Shown piece after piece: positions 13,359 to 15,471 of a stretch of DNA of 15,471 bases. The translations under genes were made by a program, and so were the position numbers. Numbering within the stretch: the first letter of the stretch is position 1; every line of letters starts with the position of its first letter. Source of the stretch: Dehalococcoides mccartyi (GTDB lineage: Bacteria > Chloroflexota > Dehalococcoidia > UBA2979); the NCBI GenBank assembly GCA_945888895.1, contig CAMDAY010000025.1, positions 1 through 15,471 of the forward strand. The letters run 5' to 3'. The notes beneath the pieces were generated by a model. That model had not been told where the DNA came from. It did not search any database and saw only the letters and a program-made list of their open reading frames with translations.

Positions 13359-14771
13359 GTGCGCGTCCTGTCCCTGAGTCATCGCCTCCCCGGCATCCAG
13401 ATCGACAACCACAGCATCCTGAACGCCCCCACGCTCTTCGATTACGACACGATCGTCTGGGACGTCGGCGCGGTCATGGCCACCATCCGTGAGGCGGCCC
13501 AGGGCGAGGGCGAGTTCCTGACCCACGCCGACCGCACCGTCGTGAACGGCGCGAACGTCGAGGGTGCGGCGGGTCTCGGCACGCTGCTCCAGCGACGCCG
13601 CGACGAGCTGCAGCGAGCGCTCGAGCGTGGCGCGACCGTGGTCGTCTACGCCTTCCCGCCGACGCACTTCTCCGGCGTGGCGGGCTTCACCGGCCTCGAC
13701 TCGTACTGGGCGATCCCGGCACCGGATGGGATGGCGTGGGACGCCGCGACGATGGCCGCTGGCGAGGGCACGCAGGCGGCGGTCGTCGACCACAACCACC
13801 CGTTCGTCGCCGTCTACGAGCAGTACGAGCGCGAGCTCCTCTACCGGCTCTACTTCAACGAGCGTGCCCCTGGCTTCGCACGACACGCGAAGGTGTTCCT
13901 GCGCTCCCCGGGCGGCGCGCCGATCGGCGTCGAGTTCTCGATGTACAACGGGCGGCTGATTTTCATGCCGCCCCCCCGCCGCGCCGGCGAGGACTGGTTC
14001 GCCTCGAACGAGGGAGCCGCGCTCGCCACCGCCGCCGAGGAGATTACCGGTGCCTCCAGTGCGACCGCGCCCTACTGGGCAGGAGACCTGAACGTGCCCG
14101 GACTGCCCGAGCGCGAATCCGCCCTCGAGGCCGCGCAGCGCGCGCTCGGGCAGGCACAGTCGACCGTCGACACCGCGACTATGGCGGCCGCGGAGCGTGC
14201 TCGCATCCGCGAGGTCGTCTGGGCGCAGAGCAATGCCACGCTGCAGCAGGCCGCGATCGCCTGTGCCGAGGCGATCGGCTTCGAGGGTGGCCGCTCGCCC
14301 GAGGGCGATTCAGTGCTCGTGGACGGCGAGACGCGGATGCACGTCGTTGCCGCCGCCTCGACCGAGGCGGTCGGGATGTCGGCGCACTACCGCCTGCGCC
14401 AGTCCATCGACCACGTGATCGAGGAGCGCGCCGTCGCACCTCGCGGGCTCGTGGTCGCGAACGGCCAGTGCCAGTCGAGCCCTGACGAGCGTCGGCGCGA
14501 GATCGACGACTCGCTGCGCGTGGCTGCCGAGGCGACCCGCTACGCCGTGATCCCCGCGCGCGAACTGTTCGCTGCAGCCGTGTTCGCCCTCGAAGGTGGC
14601 GGGCCCGAGACCCTGTCGCAGATCCGCGCGCGCCTCATGACCACCGACGGCGTCGTCACGCTCGGCGACCTCGTCCCCTCGCTACGCACGGCGGCCGTGG
14701 ACCCGGACGCTGAGGCTGCCGCGAATGCTGAGGCGATGGCTCTCGGGGAGGCGTATCACGAAAACGAGTAG
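13359..14771 (+). CDS. Unrecognised protein with C-terminal degenerate PD-(D/E)XK-like domain
   Basis: 470-aa soluble protein not matched to a named family. The N-terminal part (1-205) looks like an alpha/beta domain: a first strand VRVLSLSH, then FDYDTIVWD, a helix RRRDELQRALERG followed by a strand ATVVVYAFPP, and a late GRLIFMPPP. This resembles glutamine-amidotransferase/ThuA-like folds of unknown activity. A linker helix (about 250-290, Ala/Glu/Gln-rich) follows. The C-terminal domain (about 288-412) has the layout of a restriction-endonuclease-like fold: a helix ending AIGF, SPEGDSVLVDG (D317), a strand MHVVAAAS where E-x-K would be expected, RLRQSIDHV, then GLVVANGQ and ELFAAAVFALEG. 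The missing E and K suggest no nuclease activity. The GTG start is set by GAGGAGG. Monocistronic, convergent with fabV. Fold assignments are by pattern only. Confidence 0.85.
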   Translation: MRVLSLSHRLPGIQIDNHSILNAPTLFDYDTIVWDVGAVMATIREAAQGEGEFLTHADRTVVNGANVEGAAGLGTLLQRRRDELQRALERGATVVVYAFPPTHFSGVAGFTGLDSYWAIPAPDGMAWDAATMAAGEGTQAAVVDHNHPFVAVYEQYERELLYRLYFNERAPGFARHAKVFLRSPGGAPIGVEFSMYNGRLIFMPPPRRAGEDWFASNEGAALATAAEEITGASSATAPYWAGDLNVPGLPERESALEAAQRALGQAQSTVDTATMAAAERARIREVVWAQSNATLQQAAIACAEAIGFEGGRSPEGDSVLVDGETRMHVVAAASTEAVGMSAHYRLRQSIDHVIEERAVAPRGLVVANGQCQSSPDERRREIDDSLRVAAEATRYAVIPARELFAAAVFALEGGGPETLSQIRARLMTTDGVVTLGDLVPSLRTAAVDPDAEAAANAEAMALGEAYHENE

Positions 14772-14789
14772 CGCCTGCCGGATCGCCCG

Positions 14790-15471
14790 CTAGCCGAGCG
14801 GCCGGTTCACCTCGGTCGGGGCGGCGTAGTCCACGCCGGGGACCTCGAAGCCGAAGAGCTGGTGGAAGGTGCGCTGGTAGCCCTCGTAGTCGGACTGCGC
14901 GCGGAAGTTCTCTGTCGTCAGGCCGTCCCAGATCCCCGCGATCTCCGCCTGCAGGTCGGGCTGCATCTCGAGGTCGTCGAGGCGGATGCGCCCCTTCTCG
15001 TCAAGCGTCGGCGTCGCGCCCGGGCCGGTGTGGTCGCGGAACATCCGCACCACCTGCTCGATCGGCCCCTCGTGCGTGCCGCGTTCCTTCATCAGCTTCA
15101 TCAGCACGCTCAGGTAGAGCGGCACAGCGGGGATCGCGGCCGAAGCCTGCGTCACGACGGCCTTATTCACGCTCACCCACGCATCGCCGCCGACCGCGGC
15201 ACCCATCCGCGCGTCGAGCTGGTGTCCGGTCGCCTCGAGGTGCTCCTTCGCGTGGCCGATCGTGCCGTCGCGGTAGATCTCCGCCGTGAGCTCGGGGCCG
15301 ATGTAGGAGTACGCGACCGTGCGCGCGCCCTGCGCCAGCAGACCTTCGCGCAACAGCAGGTCGATCCAGTCGGCCCAGTCCTCGCCCCCCATCACCTTCA
15401 CGGTGCTGGCGATCTCCTCGTCGTTCGCCGCCTCGATCGAGGCTTCGGTGACCGCGTCGTTGCGGAGGTCG
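14790..15471 (-). CDS. fabV: Trans-2-enoyl-CoA/ACP reductase FabV (N-terminus missing, runs off right edge)
   Basis: NADH-dependent reductase of the FabV/TER family that reduces the trans-2 double bond in the last step of fatty-acid elongation or of butyryl-CoA formation. The visible 226 residues are the C-terminal part of a protein usually about 400 aa long. Hallmarks are TVKVMGGEDW, AYSYIGPEL, and the catalytic Tyr-x8-Lys YRDGTIGHAK (Tyr codon 15273-15275, Lys codon 15246-15248). Further downstream come VSVNKAVVTQASAAIPAVPL, HEGPIEQ, GRIRLDDLEMQPDLQAEI and the end FGFEVPGVDY. The Rossmann nucleotide-binding N-terminus lies beyond the window, so the start cannot be seen; a GTG at 15401 is internal because the preceding in-frame residues also match the family. 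The stop is 18 bp from the convergent 470-aa gene, with no clear terminator between. Confidence 0.95.
   Translation of the reverse strand, partial: DLRNDAVTEASIEAANDEEIASTVKVMGGEDWADWIDLLLREGLLAQGARTVAYSYIGPELTAEIYRDGTIGHAKEHLEATGHQLDARMGAAVGGDAWVSVNKAVVTQASAAIPAVPLYLSVLMKLMKERGTHEGPIEQVVRMFRDHTGPGATPTLDEKGRIRLDDLEMQPDLQAEIAGIWDGLTTENFRAQSDYEGYQRTFHQLFGFEVPGVDYAAPTEVNRPLG

Noticed and set aside
14772..14789. Possible bidirectional terminator between the convergent genes
   Set aside because: Only 18 bp with no stem of useful length and no U-tract on either strand.

Overview
This is a GC-rich (roughly 70% by eye), densely packed bacterial chromosome segment with frequent GTG and TTG starts and many 4-14 bp gene overlaps. 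Nearly every gene is a recognisable core gene. The mix (Smc, RNase III, a CCA-adding-type nucleotidyltransferase, RsmA next to IspE of the MEP pathway, a large SRP RNA with an Alu domain, FabV, and a DinG with an exonuclease domain) fits a high-GC member of the Chloroflexota, perhaps Dehalococcoidia-like. That placement is an inference from gene content, not a marker-gene result.

Layout. (1) 1-3904, minus strand: rnc followed directly by smc (stop TAG abuts start TTG); smc runs off the left edge. (2) 3905-4025: a short divergent intergenic region. (3) 4026-6005, plus strand: cca, a small cysteine-rich zinc-finger-like protein, and a small two-TM protein, linked by 8-bp and 4-bp overlaps. (4) 6012-12553, minus strand, transcribed right to left: rsmA, ispE, a four-TM protein, a PHP-domain phosphoesterase, dinG, and a GNAT acetyltransferase, mostly overlapping or closely spaced. 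(5) 12554-13358: about 800 bp without a protein gene. It holds two tandem hairpin repeats, a large-type SRP RNA gene (ffs, minus strand), a repeat-like element with imperfect inverted ends, and a promoter-like site. (6) 13359-14771, plus strand: a 470-aa protein whose C-terminal half resembles a PD-(D/E)XK nuclease fold that has lost its E-x-K. (7) 14790-15471, minus strand: the C-terminal part of fabV, which continues past the right edge.

Functionally the window is mostly housekeeping: RNA maturation (RNase III, CCA-adding enzyme, RsmA), chromosome structure (Smc), protein targeting (SRP RNA), isoprenoid and fatty-acid synthesis (IspE, FabV), and nucleic-acid repair (DinG). No CRISPR array, transposase, integrase, tRNA, rRNA or phage gene was seen. 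I found no convincing new multi-gene system. The least explained parts are the 470-aa degenerate-nuclease-like protein, the cysteine-rich protein coupled to cca, and the repeats around ffs.
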